A stretch of 64,000 bases of DNA, taken from contig NZ_AP023321.1 in NCBI RefSeq assembly GCF_015140235.1, forward strand, positions 606,001 to 670,000. Reading direction: 5' to 3'. A program made the translations under genes and the position numbers. Of the stretch, positions 42,091 through 51,152 are shown one piece after another. This DNA is from Solibaculum mannosilyticum. GTDB lineage: Bacteria > Bacillota > Clostridia > Oscillospirales > Acutalibacteraceae. The notes beneath the pieces were generated by a model. That model did no database searches. It was not told where the DNA came from and saw only the letters and a program-made list of their open reading frames with translations. Positions within the stretch are counted from its first letter, which is position 1, and every line of letters starts with the position of its first letter.

Positions 42091-42284
42091 AAAAAAGTCC
42101 TCCTTTCGGCGCCCAAGGATATTGGGCAATACCTAAAAAATACGTCAGTCTGTTTTCTGAAAAGAGCTTTGAAACAGCCGCTAGTTGTAGTATACTATTT
42201 TCTAGGGATATCATAACAGCGTTTTAAGGCTTTGTCAAACACAGAATCCACAATCCGACGTAAACGCAAAAGGAAGGTGTTTTT

Positions 42285-43064
42285 ATGGCATATACCCAAT
42301 CGGTTAGACTTTTAAATGGAGTGGACATTCCCGTCCTCGGCTTCGGCACCTATAAGATGGACGATGAGGCAGCGGCTCAGGCCGTTCAGGAGGCCATCCA
42401 TCAGGGATACCGTCACATCGACACAGCCTCTTATTATAAGAATGAGAAAGGCGTGGGACAGGGTATCGCACAATGCGGTCTGACGCGTGATCAAATCTTC
42501 CTCACCAGCAAGATGTGGAACGATGAACAAGGCTATGAACAGACATTAGAGGCCTTCGAGCGTTCCATCCAGAAGCTGGGTGTGGATTATCTAGACCTTT
42601 ATCTCATCCATTGGCCCCAGCCCCAGAGCAAGGATACATGGCGGGCCATGGAAAAGCTCTATGGAGAAGGGAAAATCCGGGCCATCGGCGTATCCAACTT
42701 CAGTGTGGAACAGATCAGGGAATTGGCTGAAGACAGTTCAGTCATGCCCATGGTCAATCAGGTGGAACTGCATCCTTGCCTGTCCCAGCCGGAGATGAGA
42801 GCCTTCTGCCGGGAAAAGGGCATCGCCTTGACGGCATGGAGTCCTTTGGACCGGGGCAAATCATTTGAATTGTCTGCTATCCAGGATCTGTGCAAGAAAT
42901 ACGGCAAGACACCGGCGCAGATCGTGCTGCGGTGGGAAGTCCAGATGGGTCTGGTCACCATCCCCAAGACGGCCAATCCGACACGCATGCAGGAGAATGC
43001 TTCTATTTTTGACTTTGCCCTGACCGATGAAGAAATGTTGTCCATCGAGAGCCTGGATCAATGA
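42285..43064 (+). CDS. Aldo/keto reductase
   Basis: A 259-residue NADPH-dependent TIM-barrel oxidoreductase. The catalytic tetrad is visible: Asp and Tyr in YRHIDTASYYKNE, Lys in LTSKMW and His in LIHWPQP. The family signatures GVSNFSVEQI and IPKTANPTRMQEN (cofactor phosphate binding) are intact. It resembles 2,5-diketogluconate reductase-type enzymes, but the carbonyl substrate cannot be told. Start ATG 42285 follows AAAAGGAAGG. It is monocistronic, lying between galE and the leucine T-box. Confidence 0.95.
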   Translation: MAYTQSVRLLNGVDIPVLGFGTYKMDDEAAAQAVQEAIHQGYRHIDTASYYKNEKGVGQGIAQCGLTRDQIFLTSKMWNDEQGYEQTLEAFERSIQKLGVDYLDLYLIHWPQPQSKDTWRAMEKLYGEGKIRAIGVSNFSVEQIRELAEDSSVMPMVNQVELHPCLSQPEMRAFCREKGIALTAWSPLDRGKSFELSAIQDLCKKYGKTPAQIVLRWEVQMGLVTIPKTANPTRMQENASIFDFALTDEEMLSIESLDQ

Positions 43065-43149
43065 TAAATGAGGTGTGGCGAAACAGGAATTGCAAAAAAA
43101 ATTTGAGGCGCCCACTTGACAAATGAGATGGGGTGTATTATTCTTGTTA

Positions 43150-43465
43150 GCAACAAAGATAAATACGATGAAGAGGAAGAGTAGCCTTCCCAAAGCATAC
43201 AGAGAGCTGCTGGTTGGTGCAAAGCAGTTGCGGACGGAATGTGAACTGGCCTTGAAGTAGCTCGCTGAAATGTGGGAGGATTCCTGCAAGAGTAGGTGGA
43301 GACGGAGCCTGACCGTTACAGCAGGAGGGTATAAGGTCGACGCAGGAGCAGAGGAGACCCGTATCCGTTGAGTGCATGCCGAATCGGCATGAATGTAGAG
43401 TGGTACCGCGTAAGATGATAAAAGTCTTTCGTCTCTAGAGATAGAGGCGAAAGACTTTTTTGATT
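43150..43465 (+). promoter_or_regulatory. T-box leader, leucine-specific, controlling leuA
   Basis: The T-box core AGAGTGGTACCGCG lies at 43397-43410. The terminator AGTCTTTCGTCTCTA/TAGAGGCGAAAGACT with a T-run spans 43421-43461. A candidate specifier CTC (leucine) is at 43261-43263. This fits the following 2-isopropylmalate synthase gene: uncharged tRNA-Leu would relieve termination. Confidence 0.9.
43421..43461 (+). terminator. T-box terminator hairpin before leuA
   Basis: A 15-bp stem with loop GAGA and TTTTTT, the conditional arm of the leucine T-box. Confidence 0.88.
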
Positions 43466-43518
43466 CTTGCGGGAAAATGATTGGATGGAATGCCAATAGA
43501 GGAAAGGTGAGGTTTGCG

Positions 43519-45183
43519 ATGAAAAACGTAGAAAAGTACACGAGAGGGTATTTTATGCCCCCGGTCAATGAGATGAAATGGGCCAAGAAGGATTATATCG
43601 ATCATGCGCCGGTATGGTGCAGTGTGGACCTGCGGGACGGCAATCAATCGCTGATCGTACCCATGAGCTTGGAAGAGAAGCTGGAATTCTTCCAGTATTT
43701 GGTGAAAATCGGGTTCAAGGAAATTGAAGTGGGATTCCCGGCCGCATCCGAGACGGAGTATGATTTTACCCGCGCCCTCATCGAGCAGGATCTGATCCCC
43801 GACGACGTTACCATTCAGGTATTGACCCAGTCCAGGGAACACATCATCAAAAAGACGTTTGAGTCCTTAAAGGGCGTCAAGAACGCGGTGGTACATCTGT
43901 ACAATTCGACATCGGTGGCCCAGCGGGAGCAGGTCTTTAAACGCTCCAAGGAGGAGATTATTGATATCGCCGTCCAGGGTGCGAAGCTGCTCAAGCAGTA
44001 CGCTGCCGAAGCCGACGGGAATCTCCGGTTTGAATATTCCCCGGAAAGCTTTACCGGTACGGAAATGGAATTTGCGCTGGATATTTGTAATCAAGTGCTG
44101 GACGTATGGCAGCCGACCGCAGAGAACCCGGTTATCATCAATCTGCCTGCTACGGTTTCCATGTCCATGCCCCATGTGTACGCAAGCCAGGTGGAGTACA
44201 TGAGCGACAACCTGAAATACCGTGAGAATGTGGTATTATCGCTGCATCCCCACAACGACAGAGGCTGTGCCATCGCCGATTCGGAGATGGGCTTGCTGGC
44301 CGGCGCCGACCGTATTGAAGGTACCCTCTTCGGCAACGGCGAGCGCACCGGTAATGTGGATATCGTGACACTGGCGCTCAATATGTATTCTCAAGGTGTG
44401 GACCCCAAGCTGGAATTTGGAAACATTCCGGAAGTGGTCGAGGTGTACGAACGGGTTACCAACCGAAAGGTATACGACCGTCAGCCCTACGGTGGGCAGC
44501 TGGTATTTGCAGCCTTCTCCGGCTCCCATCAGGACGCCATCGCCAAGGGCATGAAATGGCGGGAGGAGCACGACTGTCAGTATTGGACGGTCCCGTATCT
44601 GCCCATCGATCCCAAGGACATCGGACGTCAGTACGACGGCGATGTCATCCGCATCAATTCCCAATCGGGCAAGGGGGGCATCGGTTATCTGCTGGAACAG
44701 AAATTCGGTTTGGATCTCCCCAAAAAGATGCGGGAAAATGTGGGATACTGTGTCAAGAGCGTGTCCGACCATCAGCATAAGGAGCTCACTCCCGACGAAG
44801 TATACAATGTATTCCGTCAGCACTACGTCAATGTGGATGCTCCGGTTCACTTTAAGGCCAGCCACTTCCTGCCCGGCGACCAGTTCCACGCTCAGGTAGA
44901 AGTCGCCATGGACGGCAAAACCTATGACCTCAAGGGAGAAGGCAACGGCCGGTTGGATGCGGTCAGCAATGCCTTGCAGACCGGCCTCGATTTGGATTTC
45001 ACTGTCTTGACATATAAGGAACACGCTCTGGAGATCGGTTCAAAATCCCAGGCAGTGGCTTATGTGGGAGTACAGTCGCCGGACGGAACGGATTATTGGG
45101 GAGCTGGAATGCACACCGACATTATGACCGCATCGGTGAAAGCCTTGATCAGCGCCGTCAACCAGATGAAGGAAGATCGTTAA
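43519..45183 (+). CDS. leuA: 2-isopropylmalate synthase (long type)
   Basis: A 554-residue enzyme condensing acetyl-CoA with 2-oxoisovalerate, the first committed step of leucine synthesis. The DRE-TIM metallolyase signature is WCSVDLRDGNQSL near residue 36. Metal-binding HPHNDRGCAI lies near 249, and the C-terminal LeuA allosteric domain (from about 430) carries the glycine-rich DLKGEGNGRLDAVSNAL. Length fits the long leuA form also found in Corynebacterium. Start ATG 43519 (MKNVEKYTRGYFMPP) has AGGTGAGG upstream; an earlier in-frame start overlaps the T-box. Regulated by the leucine T-box. No other leu genes are in the window. Confidence 0.96.
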   Translation: MKNVEKYTRGYFMPPVNEMKWAKKDYIDHAPVWCSVDLRDGNQSLIVPMSLEEKLEFFQYLVKIGFKEIEVGFPAASETEYDFTRALIEQDLIPDDVTIQVLTQSREHIIKKTFESLKGVKNAVVHLYNSTSVAQREQVFKRSKEEIIDIAVQGAKLLKQYAAEADGNLRFEYSPESFTGTEMEFALDICNQVLDVWQPTAENPVIINLPATVSMSMPHVYASQVEYMSDNLKYRENVVLSLHPHNDRGCAIADSEMGLLAGADRIEGTLFGNGERTGNVDIVTLALNMYSQGVDPKLEFGNIPEVVEVYERVTNRKVYDRQPYGGQLVFAAFSGSHQDAIAKGMKWREEHDCQYWTVPYLPIDPKDIGRQYDGDVIRINSQSGKGGIGYLLEQKFGLDLPKKMRENVGYCVKSVSDHQHKELTPDEVYNVFRQHYVNVDAPVHFKASHFLPGDQFHAQVEVAMDGKTYDLKGEGNGRLDAVSNALQTGLDLDFTVLTYKEHALEIGSKSQAVAYVGVQSPDGTDYWGAGMHTDIMTASVKALISAVNQMKEDR

Positions 45184-45267
45184 GATCTCAAATTTTCGGT
45201 GGAGATGCTGGAACAGCCCTCCGCTTTGTATAGAAAGGCGCCGTCCTGCGCCGAAAGGAGGATTCCT

Positions 45268-46008
45268 ATGCATTGGAACGCGACGTTATACCGGGAAAAA
45301 CATGGCTTTGTGCCGGAGTATGGAAAAGAGCTTTTACAGTATGTCAATCGGGACCCGGATCAGAGCATCCTGGATGTGGGCTGTGGGACGGGAGTATTGA
45401 CCAATCTGCTGGCTGTCCATGGAGCCCGTGTAGTAGGATTGGATGCGTCGGAGGATATGATCGCCGTAGCCAAGGAATCCTATCCTAATATCACCTTTGT
45501 AGAGGGGGATGCTACACATCTTCCCTTCCAGGAGGAATTTGATACTGTGTTTTCCAATGCGGTATTCCACTGGATCCAGCATCAAGCGGAACTTTTGGAC
45601 GGTATCTGCCGGGCGCTCAGACCGGGCGGACGTCTTGTATGCGAATTGGGAGCACAGGGCAATACCCAAAATATCCGAGAGGCTTTTTGGAAAGCGTCTT
45701 CCCGCGCAGGGGTACAGATAGAGAACCGTTTCTTTTTCCCCTCCAAAGACCAATACGAGGATCTGTTGGTGGAAAACGGATTTGTACCGGAACGAGTGGT
45801 AGCTTTCGATCGCCCCACGCCTTTAGCCGAGCGGGAGATGGGTTTGCGCAACTGGATGACCCAGTTTTTGCCGGTTTCTGAGATTCCGCAGGAGAAACGG
45901 GAAGAAGTCTTTCAAGAGGTGGAAGAGGAATTAAAACCCCGTTTGTGGAAAGAGGGACGCTGGATTGCCGATTATCGACGTCTTCGCGTGGTGGCGCGCA
46001 AGGCATAA
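45268..46008 (+). CDS. Class I SAM-dependent methyltransferase
   Basis: A 246-residue Rossmann-fold methyltransferase: SAM motif I LDVGCGTGVLTN, motif II GLDASEDMI, motif III FVEGDATHLPF, and motif IV VFSNAVFHWIQ. The general plan is close to trans-aconitate or small-molecule methyltransferases with an Arg-rich C-terminal cap (RLRVVARKA). The substrate is unknown. Start ATG 45268 lies behind AAAGGAGG. It lies between leuA and def and may be co-transcribed with def 21 bases downstream. Confidence 0.9.
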   Translation: MHWNATLYREKHGFVPEYGKELLQYVNRDPDQSILDVGCGTGVLTNLLAVHGARVVGLDASEDMIAVAKESYPNITFVEGDATHLPFQEEFDTVFSNAVFHWIQHQAELLDGICRALRPGGRLVCELGAQGNTQNIREAFWKASSRAGVQIENRFFFPSKDQYEDLLVENGFVPERVVAFDRPTPLAEREMGLRNWMTQFLPVSEIPQEKREEVFQEVEEELKPRLWKEGRWIADYRRLRVVARKA

Positions 46009-46029
46009 TCTGCTGTTGGAGGATGATAC

Positions 46030-46482
46030 ATGGCGTTGCGTAAGATCGTAATAGATAACCCTCATTTTTTGAGGAAGAAATGCCGTCCGGTGACGGAGGT
46101 CAATGCCTCTGTCCGCCGAGTATTGGATGACATGGCCGAGGCCATGTACAATACCGGCAACGGTGCAGGACTGGCGGCTTGTCAGATAGGCATCCTGAAA
46201 CGGATGGTGGTCATCGACATGGGGGATGGACTTCTTAAGATGGTCAATCCCAAGATTATAGAGGCGAGCGGCCGTCAGGAATGCGAAGAAGGATGTCTTA
46301 GCTTCCCAGGACGCTGGGGTAAGACCATCCGCCCGGCTGTGGTGAAGGTGCGGTATCTGGATAAGAACGGCCGGAAAAAATGCATCGTTGGGAAAGGCGA
46401 CATGGCAAAATGTCTTTGCCATGAAATTGATCATTTAAATGGTATCGTATTTTTGGATCGCGTGGTTGAGTGGATCCATTGA
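46030..46482 (+). CDS. def: Peptide deformylase
   Basis: A 150-residue metalloenzyme removing the formyl group from nascent proteins. The three motifs are present: GAGLAACQIG (motif 1), EGCLSFPG (motif 2, metal Cys) and CHEIDHLNG (motif 3, HExxH with metal His). Motif 3 shows the usual Fe/Zn site. Start ATG 46030 has TTGGAGGATG upstream. The usual partner fmt is absent here; the gene follows a methyltransferase and ends with a strong terminator. Confidence 0.97.
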   Translation: MALRKIVIDNPHFLRKKCRPVTEVNASVRRVLDDMAEAMYNTGNGAGLAACQIGILKRMVVIDMGDGLLKMVNPKIIEASGRQECEEGCLSFPGRWGKTIRPAVVKVRYLDKNGRKKCIVGKGDMAKCLCHEIDHLNGIVFLDRVVEWIH

Positions 46483-46514
46483 TGTGTGTTTATATAGAAG
46501 GATATCAAAAAAGC

Positions 46515-46563
46515 AAGTAAGCCGGCACTGCAACCTTCCAATTGCAGTGCCGGCTTACTTTTT
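46515..46563 (+). terminator. Terminator after def
   Basis: AAGTAAGCCGGCACTGCAA and its complement form a long perfect stem with an eight-base loop and a T-run. Confidence 0.95.
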
Positions 46564-46706
46564 TAACCGGATATCTTTACCTGTCAGATCTCATGGGAGA
46601 CCACAGGGAGTACTATTCTGTGCGGCGAAAGGGATACACTGCCTATCCGCCAAAGAACAGCCATTAAGATCCCCAAACAATTGATTTTTATAGGATAAAA
46701 AGCCTT

Positions 46707-47462
46707 TTAAATTTCCTTAGCCAGCCAACGGACGATATTGCCAAACAAAGTGGGATAATGTTCCCATTCGCTGAAGGCTTTGGGACCCCAATGAGCCACG
46801 CAATCGCTGGAAAATACAACTGAACGTCCTTGTTTATAATCCATAGCAGCAAGGAAGACATCCTCATTATCGTCGCCGATGGTGGCGATTAAGTGGGCTT
46901 CCGGTTTGAGGATTACCTTATTATAACCCATAAAGTAGGGCCAAGGACTGTCGATCCCCTGAAGGATAGGATGATCTGCATCCACGATGTGGGGATAAAT
47001 GCCGTCGGGATGTTCCATACGGTCGTCGTAGTGGAGACAGTCTACCGGCAGGATATCGGCGATAGGGGTCATGCCATAGCGAGCTTTGGCCTCGTATCCG
47101 GAAAAACTCATGTAGCCGCCGCACATGAGAAAACCGCCGCCTTGAGCCACATACTCCCGCACCAGCTTAAGACGGTTTGGCATACGTTCTCCGCCAAAAT
47201 GCATTTTGGGATGCAGTAGGAAGGTATTGCTTCCCACATCGCTGAAGATGATGGCGTCATATTTTTTGAGTTCCTCTACAGTCTCTGGGAAATGCATCAA
47301 AGCGTCGTCGCTTTTCATGTAGTCCACATCAAACCCGTTGGCACGCAGAGCTTCTAGACAGGGATCACCGTTTTCCTGGCATCGGCCGAGGAACATATGA
47401 TCAAAACCCTTTACGTGAACGGCTAAAAGAGAACAAGACTCTCCGACAAATAAAACTTTCAT
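46707..47462 (-). CDS. Glutamine-amidotransferase-like/ThuA-like protein
   Basis: A 251-residue flavodoxin-like cytoplasmic protein in the class I glutamine amidotransferase-like clan. Strands alternate as KVLFVGESCS, DVDYMKSDDAL, YDAIIFSDVGS, GGGFLMCGGYMSFSG (possible nucleophile-elbow Cys), DADHPILQGID and VVFSSDCVAHWG. These proteins, often annotated glutamine amidotransferase in Clostridia and Enterobacteria, lack a full Cys-His-Glu triad and their role is not settled. Start ATG 47462 follows TTGGAGG. Single gene. Confidence 0.8.
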   Translation of the reverse strand: MKVLFVGESCSLLAVHVKGFDHMFLGRCQENGDPCLEALRANGFDVDYMKSDDALMHFPETVEELKKYDAIIFSDVGSNTFLLHPKMHFGGERMPNRLKLVREYVAQGGGFLMCGGYMSFSGYEAKARYGMTPIADILPVDCLHYDDRMEHPDGIYPHIVDADHPILQGIDSPWPYFMGYNKVILKPEAHLIATIGDDNEDVFLAAMDYKQGRSVVFSSDCVAHWGPKAFSEWEHYPTLFGNIVRWLAKEI

Positions 47463-47784
47463 TTGCGTTTCCTCCAATTCATATTGAAATAATAGGGAAT
47501 TGAACTGTATCTACTATAACAGAAGAAAAAGAAGAAATCAATAATGAAAAATAAAAAACACATAAGATCAATAGTAAAAGATAGAAAGCAAAATTCGTAG
47601 AGAATTTACAAAAGAGGGGTATAAGAAAAATAGGAAAATTCATTGGGATGCAACATTTAGAGCATTGAAAAGATAACGTTAAAAATAGTCTTATCGGATC
47701 AGAATAAAAGGAAATGCTCAGAAATAAAAGGGGAATAATGTGAAAAATAATTTTAAATATACTGTTTGTATAATACATCTCCCG
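47463..47784. other. AT-rich intergenic region, no gene seen
   Basis: Very AT-rich. It contains a 99-codon minus-strand frame (47479-47778) of low-complexity hydrophobic character without a ribosome site, and a short plus-strand frame; neither is convincing. It must hold the promoter of the amidotransferase-like gene. Confidence 0.5.
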
Positions 47785-47823
47785 AAAAAGGGGCTAAGAT
47801 CGGATGGATCTCAGCCCTTTTTC
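47785..47823 (-). terminator. Terminator of pflA
   Basis: AAAAAGGG(G)CTAAGATC pairs with GATCTCAGCCCTTTTT; on the minus strand it ends the pflA transcript. Confidence 0.85.
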
Positions 47824-47871
47824 CCTGTAGTTTACTGCACGATAATGAACGAAAAAGACATATAAAATGGA

Positions 47872-48603
47872 TCAAAGAGGAAGGCCGAACGAAGCAAAGA
47901 TCTCCTTTGCTTCAGCCACCTGTTCTGCCGAGGGAGCAGGCGTATCGGTCAAGCGATAGGGAAGGCCCATTTGTTCCCACTTGTATTCCCCCATCTTATG
48001 AAAAGGGAGAAGTTCCACCTTCTGGATGCAGGTATAATGGGAGAGGAATCTCGCCAAGTCCTTTAATTTCTTAGGATATAATGTGTACCCTGGAACAAGG
48101 ACATGACGAATCCAGACCGGCCGCCCAGTGGATTCCCGGTAATCAAGCAGCTCTAACGTAGTGGTATTGCTCCGTCCGGTGAGAATCTTATAATCGTCGG
48201 GATCCAGAGCCTTGATGTCCAGCAGCAGCAGATCGCCTTGATCTACGGCTTCCTGGCAGCAGGAGAGCGGGATGGATCCAGCTGTATCGATGGCGGTATG
48301 GATGCCGTGACGGCGGCATTGTTTTAGGAGAGCCGCTGTAAAGAGTGGCTGGGCCAAAGGTTCGCCCCCGGACAAGGTGATACCGCCCGTTCGGATAAAG
48401 TTCTGATATCGAAGCACGTCGTCCACGATCTGTCCGACCGTCACCTCCTGTCCCTCCAAAGGGCGCCAGGAATCGGGGTTGTGACAGTAAAGGCATCGCA
48501 GGGGACATCCCTGTAAAAACAGCACATACCGGATACCAGGGCCGTCCAAAGCGCCAAAGGTCTCTCTGGAGTGGATCCTACCGGTGATGTCAAGATCGGT
48601 CAT
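47872..48603 (-). CDS. pflA: Pyruvate formate-lyase-activating enzyme
   Basis: A 243-residue radical-SAM protein that installs the glycyl radical on PflB. The [4Fe-4S] motif is CPLRCLYCHN (CxxxCxxC) near residue 28, followed by the glycine-rich TLSGGEPLAQ and the SAM-contact strand LLDIKALDPDDYK. Start ATG 48603 follows AAGGAG. It lies 99 bases downstream of pflB on the same strand, the standard order, and ends with a terminator. Confidence 0.97.
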   Translation of the reverse strand: MTDLDITGRIHSRETFGALDGPGIRYVLFLQGCPLRCLYCHNPDSWRPLEGQEVTVGQIVDDVLRYQNFIRTGGITLSGGEPLAQPLFTAALLKQCRRHGIHTAIDTAGSIPLSCCQEAVDQGDLLLLDIKALDPDDYKILTGRSNTTTLELLDYRESTGRPVWIRHVLVPGYTLYPKKLKDLARFLSHYTCIQKVELLPFHKMGEYKWEQMGLPYRLTDTPAPSAEQVAEAKEIFASFGLPL

Positions 48604-48702
48604 ACCAATTCTCCTTCCCATTGACGTTTGATGAGAAAAACCGTCGGCATTTTTCTCTGAACCGGGGTGCTTATTAAGACGCAGATGCTCGGATGAGTTC
48701 CA

Positions 48703-50916
48703 TTAAAACCGGGTGTGGAAGGTGCGGTTAATGACATCCAACTGCTGTTCCCGGGTCAGGCGGATAAAGTTGACGGCGTAGCCCGATACACGAATGGTGA
48801 GCTGGGGATATTTCTCCGGATGGTCCATGGCGTCCAATAGGACGTCACGGTTGAGGACGTTGACGTTGATATGATGTCCTCCCTCCTTGAAGTATCCGTC
48901 CAGCAATCCGGTGAGATTGTCGGCCTTGTCTTCTTCATCCCGTCCCAAAGCGCCGGGAACAATGGAGAAGGTATAGGAAATACCGTCTTCACTGTAGTCG
49001 TAGGGGAGCTTGGCAACCGACATCATGGAGGCTACACAACCGTTCTGATCCCGGCCGTGCATGGGATTGGCGCCGGGGGCAAAGGGTTCCCCGTGTTTGC
49101 GGCCGTCGGGAGTGGAACCGGTCTTTTTGCCGTAGACCACGTTGGAAGTGATGGTCAGGATGGACATGGTGGGGATGGAACCGCGGTAGGTAGTCTGACG
49201 GCGCAGTTTCTTCATGAACATCTTGACCACATCCACAGCGATCTCGTCGGCACGGGGATCGTTGTTCCCGAATTTGGGATAATCGCCTTCGATGTCAAAG
49301 TCCACCACCAGATCGCGGTCGTCGCGGATGGGTTTCACTTTGGCGTACCGGATGGCCGACAGGGAATCCACAACCACGGAAAGCCCGGCAATGCCGCAGG
49401 CCTCGGTGCGGATGATCTCATCGTCGTGAAGGGCCATCTGGAGGCTTTCGTAGCAGTATTTATCGTGCATGTAGTGGATGACGTTGAGGGTGTTGACGTA
49501 CAATTTGGAGAGCCAGTCGCAGATATGGTCGAACTTTTTCATGACGTCGTCGTAGTTGAGTTCTTTTCCGCGGACAGCCAACAGCTCCGGAGCCACCTGG
49601 TTGCCGGAGATTTCATCCCGGCCGCCGTTGATGGCGTACAGCAACGCCTTGGCAAGATTGGCCCTGGCGCCGAAGAACTGCATCTGTTTTCCAACCCGCA
49701 TGGCCGATACGCAGCAGGCGATGGCGTAATCATCCCCGAACTTGCGGCGCATCAAGACATCGCTCTCGTACTGGATGGAGGACGTCTCAATGGACAGCTT
49801 GGAACAGAACCGCTTAAAGTTCTCGGGAAGATTGGGGTCCCACAGAATGGTCATATTGGGTTCCGGAGCGGGTCCCAGATTGACCAGGGTGTGCAGGAAG
49901 CGGTAGGACATCTTGGTGACGCGATGACGTCCGTCGGTGCCCATGCCGCCGATGGATTCGGTGACCCAAGTCGGATCGCCGGAAAATAGTTCATCGTAGG
50001 AAGGCGTGCGCAGGAAACGCACCATGCGCAGCTTCATGATGAAGTGGTCCACAAATTCCTGGATTTGTTCCTCGGTATAACGGCCTTCTTCCAGATCGCG
50101 CTGGGCGTAGATATCCAAGAAGGTGGAGGTGCGGCCTAAGGACATGGCGGCACCGTTTTGTTCTTTGACAGCGGCCAGATAAGCGAAGTACAGCCACTGG
50201 ATGGCTTCTTTGGTATCCTCAGCCGGACGGGAGATATCGAATCCATAGGATTCGGCCATACGCTTGAGGGCTCCCAAAGCACGGATCTGTTCCGAGATCT
50301 CCTCACGGTGCTGGATGGAACGGTCATCCATAACCTCGTAAGCGTATTCATCCAAAGCGTTTTTCTTCTGTTGGATGAGGAAATCTACACCGTACAAGGC
50401 TACCCGGCGATAGTCGCCGATGATCCGTCCGCGGCCGTAGGCGTCGGGCAAGCCGGTGATGACGCCGGAGTGACGGGCGCGGCGCATCTCCTCTGTGTAA
50501 GCGTCAAATACGCCGTCGTTGTGGGTCTTACGGTAATGGAAGACCTCTTCCACTTCCGGAGGCAGAGTGCGTCCGTAATGCTTAAGGGAGTTGCGCACCA
50601 TACGAATGCCGCCGAAAGGCATAATGGCCCGTTTTAAAGGAGCGTCGGTCTGGAGGCCGACAATGGTCTCTTTTTCCTTGTCGATATAGCCGGGCTGATA
50701 GGCATCGATACCAGAGATGGTGTGGGTATCGATATCCAAAACGCCGCCGGCTTCCCTCTCCTGTTTCATCAGAGAGGATACTTCATCCCACAACTGGCGG
50801 GTATGCTCTGTGGGAGGGGTGAGAAAACTCTCGTCGCCGTCGTAGGGGGTGTAGTTCTTGGCGATAAAATTGCGGACGTCCACGGTCTGATTCCAGATCC
50901 CGGGTTTAAAATCCAT
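48703..50916 (-). CDS. pflB: Formate C-acetyltransferase (pyruvate formate-lyase)
   Basis: A 737-residue glycyl-radical enzyme converting pyruvate and CoA to acetyl-CoA and formate in anaerobic sugar fermentation. The catalytic Cys pair is in [13 protein letters not shown] near residue 400, and the glycyl-radical loop [12 protein letters not shown] lies near the C-terminus. The N-terminus [20 protein letters not shown] is typical. Start ATG 50916 follows AAAAGGAGG. The activase gene pflA is directly downstream. A palindrome in the leader (50931-50944) may be a redox or carbon control site. Confidence 0.98.
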   Translation of the reverse strand: MDFKPGIWNQTVDVRNFIAKNYTPYDGDESFLTPPTEHTRQLWDEVSSLMKQEREAGGVLDIDTHTISGIDAYQPGYIDKEKETIVGLQTDAPLKRAIMPFGGIRMVRNSLKHYGRTLPPEVEEVFHYRKTHNDGVFDAYTEEMRRARHSGVITGLPDAYGRGRIIGDYRRVALYGVDFLIQQKKNALDEYAYEVMDDRSIQHREEISEQIRALGALKRMAESYGFDISRPAEDTKEAIQWLYFAYLAAVKEQNGAAMSLGRTSTFLDIYAQRDLEEGRYTEEQIQEFVDHFIMKLRMVRFLRTPSYDELFSGDPTWVTESIGGMGTDGRHRVTKMSYRFLHTLVNLGPAPEPNMTILWDPNLPENFKRFCSKLSIETSSIQYESDVLMRRKFGDDYAIACCVSAMRVGKQMQFFGARANLAKALLYAINGGRDEISGNQVAPELLAVRGKELNYDDVMKKFDHICDWLSKLYVNTLNVIHYMHDKYCYESLQMALHDDEIIRTEACGIAGLSVVVDSLSAIRYAKVKPIRDDRDLVVDFDIEGDYPKFGNNDPRADEIAVDVVKMFMKKLRRQTTYRGSIPTMSILTITSNVVYGKKTGSTPDGRKHGEPFAPGANPMHGRDQNGCVASMMSVAKLPYDYSEDGISYTFSIVPGALGRDEEDKADNLTGLLDGYFKEGGHHINVNVLNRDVLLDAMDHPEKYPQLTIRVSGYAVNFIRLTREQQLDVINRTFHTRF

Positions 50917-50930
50917 ACAAAAACCTCCTT

Positions 50931-50944
50931 TTATTTCGAAATAA
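50931..50944 (-). promoter_or_regulatory. Palindrome in the pflB leader
   Basis: TTATTTCGAAATAA is a perfect 14-bp dyad between the pflB promoter and its ribosome site. It is suited to a repressor or to an mRNA hairpin; the binding protein is unknown. Confidence 0.6.
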
Positions 50945-50960
50945 CCTTTCCAACATCTTA

Positions 50961-50989
50961 ATTATACTAAAACACTAGGAATTTGTCTA
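50961..50989 (-). promoter_or_regulatory. Promoter of pflB
   Basis: TAGACA (50984-50989), 17 bases and TATAAT (50961-50966) on the minus strand, about 45 bases before the start codon. Confidence 0.75.
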
Positions 50990-51061
50990 GGCGGAGAACT
51001 GTAAAATATGGTCGATGATTTGTCTGGTTTTTTGGAGAAAGACGCAGATTGGTGGAAAAGG

Positions 51062-51091
51062 TTGCGGGGATTGGAGGAAGCGTTGTATAAT
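51062..51091 (+). promoter_or_regulatory. Promoter of the yifB/comM-like gene
   Basis: TTGCGG (51062-51067), 18 bases and TATAAT (51086-51091). Confidence 0.6.
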
Positions 51092-51152
51092 AAGTACATT
51101 ATGAAAAGTTTAAAAGAAAACGGTGAAAACCAAAGGAAAAAGGAGGATGCCC

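Noticed and set aside
47479..47778. 99-codon hydrophobic minus-strand frame
   Set aside because: Low-complexity Phe/Leu/Ser/Ile composition expected from AT-rich non-coding DNA; no ribosome site.
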